Assembly: GCA_963805475.1 (NCBI GenBank)
Contig: CAWDUO010000006.1
Location: 1 to 64,000, forward strand
DNA: 64,000 bases
Source: VRUE01 sp963805475
GTDB taxonomy: Bacteria > Actinomycetota > Thermoleophilia > Solirubrobacterales > 70-9
Direction: 5' to 3'
Numbering within the stretch: the first letter of the stretch is position 1; the number at the start of each line of letters is the position of its first letter. A program made the position numbers and the translations under genes. The notes under the pieces were generated by a model. That model saw only the letters and a list, made by a program, of their open reading frames with translations. It did not search any database and was not told the DNA's origin. Shown one piece after another: positions 45,373 to 53,925 of this stretch.

Positions 45373-46745
45373 CGAGCTGCAGGACCGGCTGCGGGATGCC
45401 GCCGAGACGGCGTCCGAACGACCCCGCCGCACGCTCGTCAGCGTCAGCGTGCCGGTCGACCTTGCCGATCCCTGCGCGATGGTCTTCGCCTCGCGCCTCG
45501 CCTCGGACCACTGGTTCTGCTGGGAGCAGCCGGACCGCAAATTCGCGCTGGCCGCACTGGGAGTTGCGCACGAGGCGAAGTCGCGCGGCGCGGGCCGGTT
45601 TCGGGACGTCGCTCAGGAGTGTCTGAGGCTCGGTGACGAAGCCGTGCAGGACGCATCGGTGGCCCTGCCCGCCGGGGCCGGGATCGTGTGGACGGGAGGG
45701 TTTGCCTTCGACGCGGACGGCGCCTCCTCACCGGCCTGGTCGTCGTTCGAGTCTGCGTCGATGATCCTCCCCGAGCTCTCGCTCTGCCGCCAAGACGACG
45801 CGACCTTCCTCACCGTCAACACGGTCGTTCACCCCGGCAGTGCTGCTTCCACTGTTCCTTTCCCCCGTATAGCGGGGTTAAGGAACAGTGGAATGCCGAT
45901 GCTGGACCCGCACCCGACCGGGCGGCCGGAGATTTGCAGCGTGCGGTCGCCGGGCGAGTTCGAAGAAGCGGTCGCGGAGGCGACGGAACGGATCGACAAC
46001 GGGGGAGATGAGCAAGGTCGTGCTCGCCCGCGAGGTGACGGTCGAGGGCGTGCGGGCGCACAGCCCGGCGGCCGTCTTCGGCGCCCTGCGCGAGCAGTTC
46101 CCGTCCTGCTTCTGCTTTTGCGTCGGGACGCCCGAGGCGGCCTTCCTCGGCGCCAGCCCCGAGCTGCTGATCCGCCGCTCGGGCGCCGGCGCCTCGACCG
46201 TGGCGCTGGCCGGCTCGACCCGGCGCAGCTCCGACCCGGCCGTCGACGACCACCTCGGCGAGCAGCTGCTGCGCAGCGACAAGAACCGGCGCGAGCAGCG
46301 GATCGTCGCCGAGCGGATCGTCCGCAGGCTGCGCCCGCACGCGGTCTGGGTGCAGACGGCGGAGGAGCCCGAGGTGGTCAAGGTGGCCAACATCCAGCAC
46401 CTGGCGACGCCGGTGATCGCCCAGCTCGCCGAACCGCGCTCGGCCGTCGAGCTGGCCGGGATGCTGCACCCGACCCCGGCCGTCGGCGGCGAGCCCTGGC
46501 CGGGCGCGGCGGAGCGATAGAGCGAGCTCGAGCGCATGGACCGCGGCTGGTACGCCGCCCCGGTCGGCTGGATGGACGCGACGGAGGACGGCGAGTTCTG
46601 CGTCGCCCTGCGCAGCGCCCTGCTGCGCGACCGCGAGGCGCGCCTCTTCGCCGGGGTCGGCGTCGTCTCCGGCTCCGACCCCGCGGCGGAGCTCGAGGAG
46701 ACCGAGGTCAAGCTGCAGGCGCTGCTGCCGCTGCTCGCCGAATAA
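45347..46745 (+). CDS. menF: Isochorismate synthase, frameshift and in-frame stop
   Basis: Converts chorismate to isochorismate for menaquinone. From TTG 45347: LRDAAETASERPRRTLVSVSV and FWEQPDRKFALAALG are typical. At 46001-46005 five G should be four; then EMSKVVLAREVTVEG, FLGASPELLIRR, ALAGSTRRS and VVKVANIQHLATPVI follow in the next frame. A TAG at 46518-46520 interrupts before MDRGWYAAPVGWMDA and GVGVVSGSDPAAELEETEVKLQ. A 47-bp palindrome lies in the linker. The repaired length (about 465) is normal. One indel plus one stop could be true decay, but it is the only menF here. Confidence 0.8.
45847..45893. repeat. 47-bp palindrome within menF
   Basis: TTCCACTGTTCCTT (45847-45860) and AAGGAACAGTGGAA (45880-45893) are perfect complements, with a 19-nt middle containing nested CCCC/GGGG. 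The menF frame stays open through it. It separates the N-terminal part from the chorismate-binding part. Confidence 0.7.
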
Positions 46746-46750
46746 CCCCA

Positions 46751-46795
46751 CGCGTTCGCCTGTTGTGGCGCCGTGGTCGACAAAAGGCGAACGCG
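46751..46795. repeat. Family C palindrome between menF and menD
   Basis: CGCGTTCGCCT (46751-46761) pairs with AGGCGAACGCG (46785-46795); an inner TTGT/ACAA pair extends it. It is between convergent menF and menD and may act as a two-way terminator. It is the same 43-bp design as the palindrome inside menC. Confidence 0.6.
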
Positions 46796-46801
46796 CGGGC
46801 C

Positions 46802-48547
46802 TCAGTGGTCGATCGCAGCGGCGACGCGCTCGGCGATGCGGCGGTGGAGCTCGGTGTTGGCACGCCGGTCGGTCCTCACCTCGATCAGGCCGGTGCCGGC
46901 GGCGAGGGCGCCGGGGAGATCGGCCAGGGACTCGAGGCGGCGGTGGGGGAGGTCGAAGAGGGCCGCCGCCTTGGCCGCGTCGACGCCGCGGGGGGTGCCC
47001 AGGAGGGCCTCGAACTCGCTCCGCTCGAGCGCCTGCTCCTGCGGCAGGAAGTGGAAGATGCCGCCGCCGCCGTTGTCGACGACGACGACGCGGACCGGGG
47101 CGGAGACGTCGCGCAGCGCGGCCAGGGCGCCGATGTCGTGCAGAAGGCCGAGGTCGCCGGTGACGATCGTCGTCGGCCTGCCCGTCGCCTGCGCGGCGCC
47201 GATCCCGGAGGAGATCAGGCCGTCGATGCCGTTGGCGCCGCGGTTGCAGAGGAAGGTCGCGTCGACCGCGGTCGAGGGCAGGAACGACTCCTGGTCGCGG
47301 ATCGGCATGCTCGATGCGGTGTAGACGAGCTCGCCGTCGCCGCAGGCGGCGCCGAGCGCCAGCTGCAGGCCCGGCTCGGTGATCGTCGCGGCATCCGCCA
47401 GCTCCGCCTCGATCGCCTCGCGCGCCGCCCGCTCCGCCGCCAGCCACATCGCCGGCGGCGGCCGGTCCTCGCCCAGGCGCGCCGCCCAGCCCGCCGCCAG
47501 CTCGGTCGGGTCGGCGCGCAGCAGCGCCGCCGCGCGGCGCGTCGGCTCGTACCAGTCGCCGAGCGGATCGACGACGATCTCCTCGGCGCCGGACTCGGCG
47601 AGCCAGGAGCGCAGCGGCTTGCTCGTCGGCAGCTCGCCGAACCGCAGCACGAGGTCGGGCGAGGCGGCTCCGCGGAACCGCTCGTCGCGCAGCAGCAGGT
47701 CGTAGGCGGTGACGACGTGGGAGCGGTCGTGCGGTCCGCAGCGCAGTTGCGAGGTCGGCTCGGCGAGGATCGGGTACCCGGCGGCGGCCGCCAGGTGGGC
47801 GAGCGGCTCGCGCAGCTCGGGATCGAGCTGGCGCCCGGCGACGATCGCGCCGATCTCGGCCCCGGCGATGTGCGCCGCCACCTCGTCGAGCAGGAACTGC
47901 GAGGGCTCCTCGTCCAGGGGCGTGACCGCGGTCAGCGGGCGACCCTCGCCGCGCCCTTCGAGCGCCAGCGGGTCGGTCGCCGTCACCGCGCCGTCTTCGG
48001 GCAGCGGCGCCAGCGGCTCGCGGAAGGGGAAGTTGAGGTGGACGGGCCCCGGCCGCGCGTCGCCGCGGGCGGCGGCGAAGGCGCGGCAGGCGGTCGCCCG
48101 GAAGTGCAGCAGGCCGTCGTCGCCGGCCGCGTGCGTGCCGACCTCGCAGAACCAGCGCACCGACGATCCGTACAGCTTCAGCTGGTCGATCGCCTGGCCG
48201 GCGCCGACGCCGCGCAGCTCGGGCGGTCGGTCGGCGGTGAGGACGAGCAGCGGGACCGCCGAGCGGTCGGCCTCGCAGACGGCGGGGTGGTAGTTGGCGG
48301 CGGCGGTGCCCGAGGTGCAGAGGATCGCCACCGGGGCCCGCGTCGCCTGCGCCGCGCCGAGCGCGAAGAAGGCGGCGGAGCGCTCGTCGACGATCACCGT
48401 CGCCTCGATCTCGGGCTGGCGCCAGAGCGCGACCGCGAGCGGCGTCGAGCGCGAGCCGGGCGAGATCACGGCGCGCCGCAGCCCGCAGCGCGCCAGCTCC
48501 TCGGTGAAGGCCGAGGCGAGCGCGGTGTTGCGGTTGGTCGGGTCCAC
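46802..48547 (-). CDS. menD: SEPHCHC synthase (menaquinone step 2)
   Basis: 581 residues from GTG 48547. Thiamine-diphosphate enzyme joining 2-oxoglutarate-derived succinyl semialdehyde to isochorismate. VISPGSRSTPLAVAL, the glutamate in VIVDERSAAFFALG, CTSGTAAANYHPAV, LLVLTADRPPELRGVGAGQ, VHLNFPFREPLAP, and the cofactor site VTGDLGLLHDIGALAALR...VVVDNGGGGIFHFLPQ all fit MenD. It is 10 bases after menC. The last residues read RANTELHRRIAERVAAAI. Confidence 0.95.
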   Translation of the reverse strand: MDPTNRNTALASAFTEELARCGLRRAVISPGSRSTPLAVALWRQPEIEATVIVDERSAAFFALGAAQATRAPVAILCTSGTAAANYHPAVCEADRSAVPLLVLTADRPPELRGVGAGQAIDQLKLYGSSVRWFCEVGTHAAGDDGLLHFRATACRAFAAARGDARPGPVHLNFPFREPLAPLPEDGAVTATDPLALEGRGEGRPLTAVTPLDEEPSQFLLDEVAAHIAGAEIGAIVAGRQLDPELREPLAHLAAAAGYPILAEPTSQLRCGPHDRSHVVTAYDLLLRDERFRGAASPDLVLRFGELPTSKPLRSWLAESGAEEIVVDPLGDWYEPTRRAAALLRADPTELAAGWAARLGEDRPPPAMWLAAERAAREAIEAELADAATITEPGLQLALGAACGDGELVYTASSMPIRDQESFLPSTAVDATFLCNRGANGIDGLISSGIGAAQATGRPTTIVTGDLGLLHDIGALAALRDVSAPVRVVVVDNGGGGIFHFLPQEQALERSEFEALLGTPRGVDAAKAAALFDLPHRRLESLADLPGALAAGTGLIEVRTDRRANTELHRRIAERVAAAIDH

Positions 48548-48557
48548 GGAGGAGAAC

Positions 48558-49643
48558 CTAGAGACGGTGCGCTTGCAGCGCCTCCTCGTCGATCTCGATC
48601 CCCAGCCCGGGACCCTCGGGCGGGTGGAGCATGTCGCCTCGCAGCTCGCACTCGACCGAGGCGATCGTCGCGGCGAAGAGGCGCTGGGTGGCGAGGCCGT
48701 GGGCGAGGCTCTCGCCGGCGGCGCGGCCGAGGTCGCCGAGCGACTGGGCGACCTGGAGGGCGGCCGCAATCCCGACCGGCCCGTCGAGCGCGCTGGTGAC
48801 GTAGGCCGGCAGCACCTCGGCGATCTCCAGCGCCTCCTCCGGCCCCCCGACCTTGGAGAGCTTGATCCCGGTCATCGCAAAGGCGCCCGCGGCGGCGGCC
48901 CGCTCGGCCTCGCCCCGGCTCTCGACGCTCTCGTCGGCGGCGAGCGGGATCGGCGTGGCCGTCGCCAGCTCGACCGCCTCCTCCAGGGTCGTCACGGGCT
49001 GCTCAGCCAGCTCGACCTCGTACGGCTCGATCTCGCCCAGAATGCGCTTCGCCGCCTCCAGGTCCCAGGCCCCGTTGGCGTCGACGCGGATCCGCGCCCG
49101 CGGCCCGAGCGCTTCGCGCACGGCGCGAACCTGCGCCGCGTCGTCGCCGGTCCCCAGCTTGAGCTTGAAGGTCGAGAACCCCTCCGCCGCCCAGCGTTCC
49201 GCGTCGGCGACCACCGCCGCCGGCTCGCCGGCGACCAGCGTCGCGTTGCACCGGACCGGATTGGCGCGTTCGCTGTTTGTCGGACCGAGCTCGACAAATG
49301 ACGAACGCTCGGCGGTTGCGCGGCGACCCCGAAGGTCAAGCAGCGCAGTCAGCGCGGCGCAGCGCGCCGGGGTCGAAAGGTTCACGGCCGCCCCGCGCAG
49401 CGTCCCCTCGTCGAGCTCCTCCAGCGAGCCCAGCCCCTCCAGCTCTTCGACCACGCGGCCCAAAGACGTTCCGCCCCGCAGCGACAGCGGCACCGCTTCG
49501 CCGAGGCCTTCCAGGCCGTCCTCGTCCCGCACTCGCAGCAGCACCATCTCACGCCGGGTAAGGGCGCCTGCCGCCGTCACGTAGGGCTCGCGAAACGGCA
49601 ATGCATAGGGAATGACCTCTACGGAGGCGATGCGCACGGGCAC
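48558..49643 (-). CDS. menC: o-Succinylbenzoate synthase (enolase superfamily)
   Basis: 361 residues from GTG 49643. Dehydrates SHCHC to o-succinylbenzoate. Enolase-type barrel with catalytic lysines in FKLKLG, metal ligands in VDANGAWD, LAEQPV and AADESVES, and the second lysine in GIKLSKVGG. A palindromic element at 49266-49308 contributes an unusual insert (RSSFVELGPTNSERAN) between LLDLRGR and the VRCNATL strand. The gene leads menD and follows a family A hairpin after menA. Confidence 0.92.
   Translation of the reverse strand: MPVRIASVEVIPYALPFREPYVTAAGALTRREMVLLRVRDEDGLEGLGEAVPLSLRGGTSLGRVVEELEGLGSLEELDEGTLRGAAVNLSTPARCAALTALLDLRGRRATAERSSFVELGPTNSERANPVRCNATLVAGEPAAVVADAERWAAEGFSTFKLKLGTGDDAAQVRAVREALGPRARIRVDANGAWDLEAAKRILGEIEPYEVELAEQPVTTLEEAVELATATPIPLAADESVESRGEAERAAAAGAFAMTGIKLSKVGGPEEALEIAEVLPAYVTSALDGPVGIAAALQVAQSLGDLGRAAGESLAHGLATQRLFAATIASVECELRGDMLHPPEGPGLGIEIDEEALQAHRL
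49266..49308. repeat. Family C palindrome inside menC
   Basis: GCGTTCG (49266-49272) pairs with CGAACGC (49302-49308), and TTTGTCG (49276-49282) with CGACAAA (49292-49298). It is 43 bp like the copy at 46752-46794 and shares the TCGACAA-N4-CGAACGC end. The reading frame runs through it. Confidence 0.6.
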
Positions 49644-49655
49644 ATTTCATCAGGC

Positions 49656-49730
49656 GCCGCCTCCTCTGCTCCCACAAGCGCCTGAAGAATCAGATATGGA
49701 CAGGCGCTCGTTCCCGCGTCCGGGGGCGGC
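49656..49730. repeat. Family A hairpin copy 5, between menA and menC
   Basis: Outer arms GCCGCC (49656-49661) and GGCGGC (49725-49730); inner 8-bp stem AGCGCCTG/CAGGCGCT (49677-49684, 49701-49708); 16-nt loop AAGAATCAGATATGGA. It touches the menA stop codon and ends 12 bases before the menC start on the minus strand. Confidence 0.85.
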
Positions 49731-50611
49731 TACGCCGCGATCAGCAGCCCGACCGTCACCAGCAGGCTGAAAGCGCCGAGCAGGGCGCCTGTGCCGGCGA
49801 GGGCGGCGTTCAGCGAGGGGCCGTCGGTGCGGTTGCTCATCGTCCGCAGCGGGCCGACCGCCAGCGGCAGCGAGAGGAATGCGATCAGCGGCAGCGCGCT
49901 GGCTTCGCCGGCGAGCAGGGCGAGCGGCAGGACGACGTAGGCGCCGAGCACCAGCAGCCGGTAGAGGACGACCGCGTTGCGACGCCCCATCCGCACCGCC
50001 AGCGTGTTCTTGCCCGCCCGGCGGTCGGTCTCGACGTCGCGCACGTTGTTGACGACGAGGATCGCGGTGGCGAGGAAGCCGACCGCGATCGAGAGCCCCA
50101 GCGGCAGCGCGTCGAGCCGCTCGACCTGGACGTAGTAGGAGCCGTTGACGGCGACCAGGCCGAAGAAGAGGAAGACGAAGACCTCGCCGAAGCCGGCGTA
50201 GCCGTAGGGCCGTGGGCCGCCGGTGTAGAGGACGCCGGCGGCGATCGAGAGCACGCCGACCAGCAGGATCGCCAGCCCGGCGACGACCGTCAGGTAGATC
50301 CCGCAGAGCACCGCGACCCCGAAGGCCACCCAGGTCGCCGTCAGCACGCGCTGCGGCGTGACCAGGCCGGCCGAGGTCACCCGCACCGGGCCCAGCCGGT
50401 CGACCGTGTCGGCGCCGCGCTTGGCGTCGGAGTAGTCGTTGGCGAGGTTGGTCCCGATCTGGATGAAGACCGAGCCGATCAGGGCGGCGAAGAAGGCGCC
50501 GAGCCGCGGCAGGTCCCCCGCCCATTCCACCGCGGCCGCGGTGCCGACCAGCACCGGCGCCACCGCCGCCGGCAGGGTCCGCGGCCTCGCGGCCATAACC
50601 CACAGCCTCAT
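49730..50611 (-). CDS. menA: 1,4-Dihydroxy-2-naphthoate polyprenyltransferase
   Basis: 293 residues from ATG 50611. UbiA-type membrane enzyme attaching the isoprenoid tail to DHNA. First acidic motif NLANDYSDAKRGAD, second NNVRDVETDRRAGKNTLAV, with eight or nine hydrophobic helices (for example LAILLVGVLSIAAGVLY and VFVFLFFGLVAVNG). Overlaps menB in an ATGA. Confidence 0.94.
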   Translation of the reverse strand: MRLWVMAARPRTLPAAVAPVLVGTAAAVEWAGDLPRLGAFFAALIGSVFIQIGTNLANDYSDAKRGADTVDRLGPVRVTSAGLVTPQRVLTATWVAFGVAVLCGIYLTVVAGLAILLVGVLSIAAGVLYTGGPRPYGYAGFGEVFVFLFFGLVAVNGSYYVQVERLDALPLGLSIAVGFLATAILVVNNVRDVETDRRAGKNTLAVRMGRRNAVVLYRLLVLGAYVVLPLALLAGEASALPLIAFLSLPLAVGPLRTMSNRTDGPSLNAALAGTGALLGAFSLLVTVGLLIAA

Positions 50612-51474
50612 GGCCGTCGCGGGAACTGGCCGAAGTCGGGCTCGCGCTTCTGCTTGAAGGCCTCGCGGCCCTCGGCCGCCTCCTCGCTGCCGTAGAAGAG
50701 CAGGTTGGCGTCGTGGGCGAGCTGCTGGATGCCGGCGTAGCCGTCCTCGTGCGCGTTGAAGCCGGCCTTGACCAGGCGCAGGGCGAAGGGGGAGAGGGCG
50801 AGCATCTCGCGACACCAGGCGACCGTCTCGCGCTCCAGCTCGGCGAGCGGGACGACGGCGTTGACGAGCCCCATCTCCAGCGCCTCGGCGGCGTCGTACT
50901 GGCGGCAGAGCAGCCAGAACTCCTTCGCCTTCTTCGTCCCGACCAGGTCGCGCAGCAGCGAGGCGCCGAAGCCGCCGTCCCAGGAGCCGACCCGCGGCCC
51001 GGTCTGGCCGAAGACGGCGTTGTCGGCGGCGATCGTCATGTCGCAGCAGACGTGCAGGATGTGGCCGCCGCCGATCGCGTAGCCGGCGACCATCGCGACC
51101 ACCGGCTTCGGCAGCCGCCGCATCTGCACCTGCAGGTCGGTGACGTGGAAGCGGCCGACCGAGGCGCCCTCGGGCATGTAGCCGGTGTCGCCGCGCACGG
51201 TCTGGTCTCCCCCCGCGCAGAACGCCTTCTCGCCGACCCCCGTGAGCACGACCACGCCGACCTCGGGGTCCTCCCGCGCCAGCTCCAGCGCGGCGGAGAC
51301 GTCGATCAGGGTCTGCGGGCGGAAGGCGTTCAGCACCCGAGGGCGGTCGATCGCGATCTTGGCGATCCCGTCCGCCTTCTCGTAGCGGACGTCCTCGTGC
51401 TCACCGGCGCTCTCCCACTCGATCGGCGCGTAGAGCCGCTCGTCGGACGGTGCCTGCTTGTGGCGTTTGGGCAT
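50608..51474 (-). CDS. menB: 1,4-Dihydroxy-2-naphthoyl-CoA synthase
   Basis: 288 residues from ATG 51474. Crotonase-fold enzyme cyclising o-succinylbenzoyl-CoA. IDRPRVLNAFRPQTL, GVGEKAFCAGGDQ, AGYAIGGGHILHVCCDMTIA and VGSWDGGFGASLLRDLVG are MenB-specific blocks; C-terminus ends in EPDFGQFPR. A TATCGT -10 box lies 7 bases upstream, so a leaderless mRNA is likely. Divergent from menE across 21 bases. Confidence 0.96.
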   Translation of the reverse strand: MPKRHKQAPSDERLYAPIEWESAGEHEDVRYEKADGIAKIAIDRPRVLNAFRPQTLIDVSAALELAREDPEVGVVVLTGVGEKAFCAGGDQTVRGDTGYMPEGASVGRFHVTDLQVQMRRLPKPVVAMVAGYAIGGGHILHVCCDMTIAADNAVFGQTGPRVGSWDGGFGASLLRDLVGTKKAKEFWLLCRQYDAAEALEMGLVNAVVPLAELERETVAWCREMLALSPFALRLVKAGFNAHEDGYAGIQQLAHDANLLFYGSEEAAEGREAFKQKREPDFGQFPRRP

Positions 51475-51481
51475 GATGGGG

Positions 51482-51487
51482 ACGATA
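51482..51487 (-). promoter_or_regulatory. Leaderless -10 hexamer for menB
   Basis: Minus-strand TATCGT followed by 7 bases and ATG 51474. The 21-bp gap to menE forces the two promoters to overlap. Confidence 0.5.
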
Positions 51488-51495
51488 TCCGCCCG

Positions 51496-52821
51496 ATGAA
51501 GCTCGACGACTGGCTCGCCCAGAGATCCCAAAGCTGCCCCGAGCGCACCGCCCTGATCGCGGACGGCTCGAAAGTCCCCTACGCCGAGCTCGAGGCGGAG
51601 GCGACCTGGGTGGCGCGGCGGCTCGAGGCGCACGGCGTGCGCCGCGGCTCGCTCGCCGCGCTGACGATGGAGCCGCGCCGCGAGCAGGTCGTGCTCGTGC
51701 ACGCCCTGATGAAGGTCGGCGCGGTGCTGCTGCCGCTCAGCCCGCGCCTGACCGAGGCCGAGCGCGCCGCGGTGATCGCCGCCGAGGAGCCGACCGTCGA
51801 CCTCAGCGACCCCGGCGAGCTGACCCAGACCGAGGCCGACCTGCCGCTGCTCGGCGAGCACGACATGGACGCGCCCTGCTGCCGGGCGCTGACCAGCGGC
51901 AGCACGGGGGCGCCCGACCCGGTCGAGCTGACTTACGGCAACTTCCTCTGGAGCGCCGTCGGCTCGGCCTTCAACATCGGCGTCGAGCCGAGCGACCGCT
52001 GGCTCTGCTGCCTGCCGCTCAGCCACATCTCCGGGCTCAGCATCGTCATGCGCTCGGTCATCTACGGCACCACCGCCGTCCTCCACGACGGCTTCGACGT
52101 CGACCGCGTCGCGGCCGCGCTGGGCGAGCATGAGATCAGCGTCGTCTCGCTGGTCGCCACGCAGCTGACGCGCCTGCTCGAGGCGGGCGCCGACCTCGCC
52201 GGTCCGCGGGCGATCCTGGTCGGCGGCGGTCCGGTGCCGGCGCAGCCGCTGGAGGAGGCGATCGGGCGCGGCGCCACCGTCGTCCAGACCTACGGCCTAA
52301 CCGAGGCCTGCTCGCAGGTGGCGACGCTGGCGCCGAGCGAGGCGCGGCGCAAGCTCGGCTCGGCCGGGCGGCCGCTGCTGACCACCCACCTGCGGATCCG
52401 CGACGGCGAGATCCTCGTCCAGGGCCCGACCGTCGCGCCCAGCCGGCTCGACGCCGACGGCTGGCTGCACACCGGCGATCTCGGCCGGATCGACGAGGAG
52501 GGCTTCCTCTACGTCGAGGACCGGATCGACGACATGATCGTCAGCGGCGGCGAGAACGTCGTCCCGGCTGAAGTCGAGCAGGTGCTGCTGCGCCACCCGG
52601 AGGTCGCCGACGCCGCCGTCGTCGGCCGCGAGGACCCCGAGTGGCAGCAGGCGGTGACCGCGGTCGTCGTCCTCCACGACGGCTCGGTCGCCACGCCGGA
52701 CGAACTGCGCCGCCACTGCGCCGAGTCGTTGGCGGGATTCAAGGTGCCGAAGCGGGTCGAGCTGGCGGCGGCGCTGCCGCGCACGCCCTCGGGCAAGCTG
52801 CTGCGGCGCGCCCTCCGCTAG
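51496..52821 (+). CDS. menE: o-Succinylbenzoate-CoA ligase
   Basis: 441 residues from ATG 51496. Adenylate-forming enzyme activating OSB. Phosphate loop LTSGSTGAPDPVELTYGN, CLPLSHISGLSIVMRS, TYGLTEACSQ, GWLHTGDLG, DRIDDMIVSGGENVVPAEVE (hinge) and the C-terminal catalytic lysine in PRTPSGKLLRRALR. The men genes here cover steps F, D, C, E, B and A; the esterase and methyltransferase are not in the window. Confidence 0.94.
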   Translation: MKLDDWLAQRSQSCPERTALIADGSKVPYAELEAEATWVARRLEAHGVRRGSLAALTMEPRREQVVLVHALMKVGAVLLPLSPRLTEAERAAVIAAEEPTVDLSDPGELTQTEADLPLLGEHDMDAPCCRALTSGSTGAPDPVELTYGNFLWSAVGSAFNIGVEPSDRWLCCLPLSHISGLSIVMRSVIYGTTAVLHDGFDVDRVAAALGEHEISVVSLVATQLTRLLEAGADLAGPRAILVGGGPVPAQPLEEAIGRGATVVQTYGLTEACSQVATLAPSEARRKLGSAGRPLLTTHLRIRDGEILVQGPTVAPSRLDADGWLHTGDLGRIDEEGFLYVEDRIDDMIVSGGENVVPAEVEQVLLRHPEVADAAVVGREDPEWQQAVTAVVVLHDGSVATPDELRRHCAESLAGFKVPKRVELAAALPRTPSGKLLRRALR

Positions 52822-52832
52822 CCTCACCGCCC

Positions 52833-53837
52833 ATGAAGACCGACGACATCTATTACGACAAGGACGCCGACCTCTCGAAGCTCGCGGGGAAGACCGTTGC
52901 GATCCTCGGCTACGGCTCCCAGGGCCACGCCCACGCGCTCAACCTGAAGGACTCCGGCCTCGACGTCGTCGTCGGCCTGCGCCCCGACTCCTCCAGCCGC
53001 GCGAAGGCCGAGGCGGCCGGGCTGGAGGTGCTCGACATCGCCGAAGCGGCGAGCCGCGGCGACGTCGTGATGGTCCTGCTGCCCGACGAGAAGCAGGCCG
53101 AGGTCTGGGAGGCCGAGATCGCCGACGGGATCGCCCCCGGCAACCTGCTGCTGTTCGCGCACGGCTTCGCGATCCACTTCGAGCAGATCGTGCCGCCGCC
53201 CGGCGTCGACGTCGGCATGGTCGCCCCCAAGGGCCCCGGCCACCTGGTCCGCCGCCAGTACGAGGAAGGGACCGGCGTGCCCTGCCTGATGGCCGTCCAC
53301 CAGGACGCCACCGGCAACGCCCACGACCTCGTCCTCGCCTACGCCGCCGGGATCGGCGGCGGCCGCGCGGCGATCATCGAGACGACCTTCAAGGACGAGT
53401 GCGAGACCGACCTGTTCGGCGAGCAGGCCGTCCTCTGCGGCGGCGCATCCGAGCTCGTCCGCGCCGGCTTCGAGACCCTGGTCGAGGCCGGCTACGACCC
53501 GCGCCTCGCCTACTTCGAGTGCCTGCACGAGCTCAAGCTGATCGCCGACCTGATGTACGAGAAGGGGATCCAGGGGATGCGCTACTCGATCTCCAACACG
53601 GCCGAGTACGGCGACATGACGCGCGGCAAGCGCGTGATCGGCGAGGAGTCCCGCGCGGCGATGAAGCAGATCCTCGGCGAGATCCAGTCCGGCGAGTTCG
53701 CCAAGGAGTGGATCGCGGAGAACCGCGCCGGCGGCGAGAACCTCTCCCGCATGCGCGAGGAGGGCGCCGCCCACGAAGTCGAGCAGGTAGGCGGCGACCT
53801 CCGCAAGATGATGCCCTGGATCGACCAGGAGTTCTGA
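52833..53837 (+). CDS. ilvC: Ketol-acid reductoisomerase, class I
   Basis: 334 residues from ATG 52833. Converts acetolactate to dihydroxyisovalerate. NADP motif ILGYGSQGHAHALNLKDSG, VMVLLPDEKQAEVW, FAHGFAIHFEQI, VAPKGPGHLVRRQYEEG, metal ligands in ETTFKDECETDLFGEQAVLCGG, and YFECLHELKLIADLMYEKG with SISNTAEYGD. TAGCCT from the menE stop lies 8 bases before the ATG, so a leaderless start is possible. The 88 bases after the stop hold nothing recognisable. Confidence 0.97.
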   Translation: MKTDDIYYDKDADLSKLAGKTVAILGYGSQGHAHALNLKDSGLDVVVGLRPDSSSRAKAEAAGLEVLDIAEAASRGDVVMVLLPDEKQAEVWEAEIADGIAPGNLLLFAHGFAIHFEQIVPPPGVDVGMVAPKGPGHLVRRQYEEGTGVPCLMAVHQDATGNAHDLVLAYAAGIGGGRAAIIETTFKDECETDLFGEQAVLCGGASELVRAGFETLVEAGYDPRLAYFECLHELKLIADLMYEKGIQGMRYSISNTAEYGDMTRGKRVIGEESRAAMKQILGEIQSGEFAKEWIAENRAGGENLSRMREEGAAHEVEQVGGDLRKMMPWIDQEF

Positions 53838-53925
53838 TGACCGGCGCATTTCGGCGTCCTCGGTCGCTCGCGTGCAGAGCACGCCACGCTCCCTGCGTCC
53901 TTGAACTGCTTGGTCCTCAGAACTC

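Noticed and set aside
46518..46520. Recoding of TAG as an amino acid in menF
   Set aside because: Other genes here use TAG as a true stop (dnaE, folD, gatB, menE), and menF also has a homopolymer shift, so a defect or sequence error is simpler.
7442..49730. CRISPR array or spacer-like repeats
   Set aside because: The repeated hairpins are single, widely separated units with varying stems; there is no regular spacing and no cas gene.
53838..53925. Possible small gene or repeat between ilvC and the cupin gene
   Set aside because: The 88 bases show no convincing frame, hairpin or match to the other repeat families.
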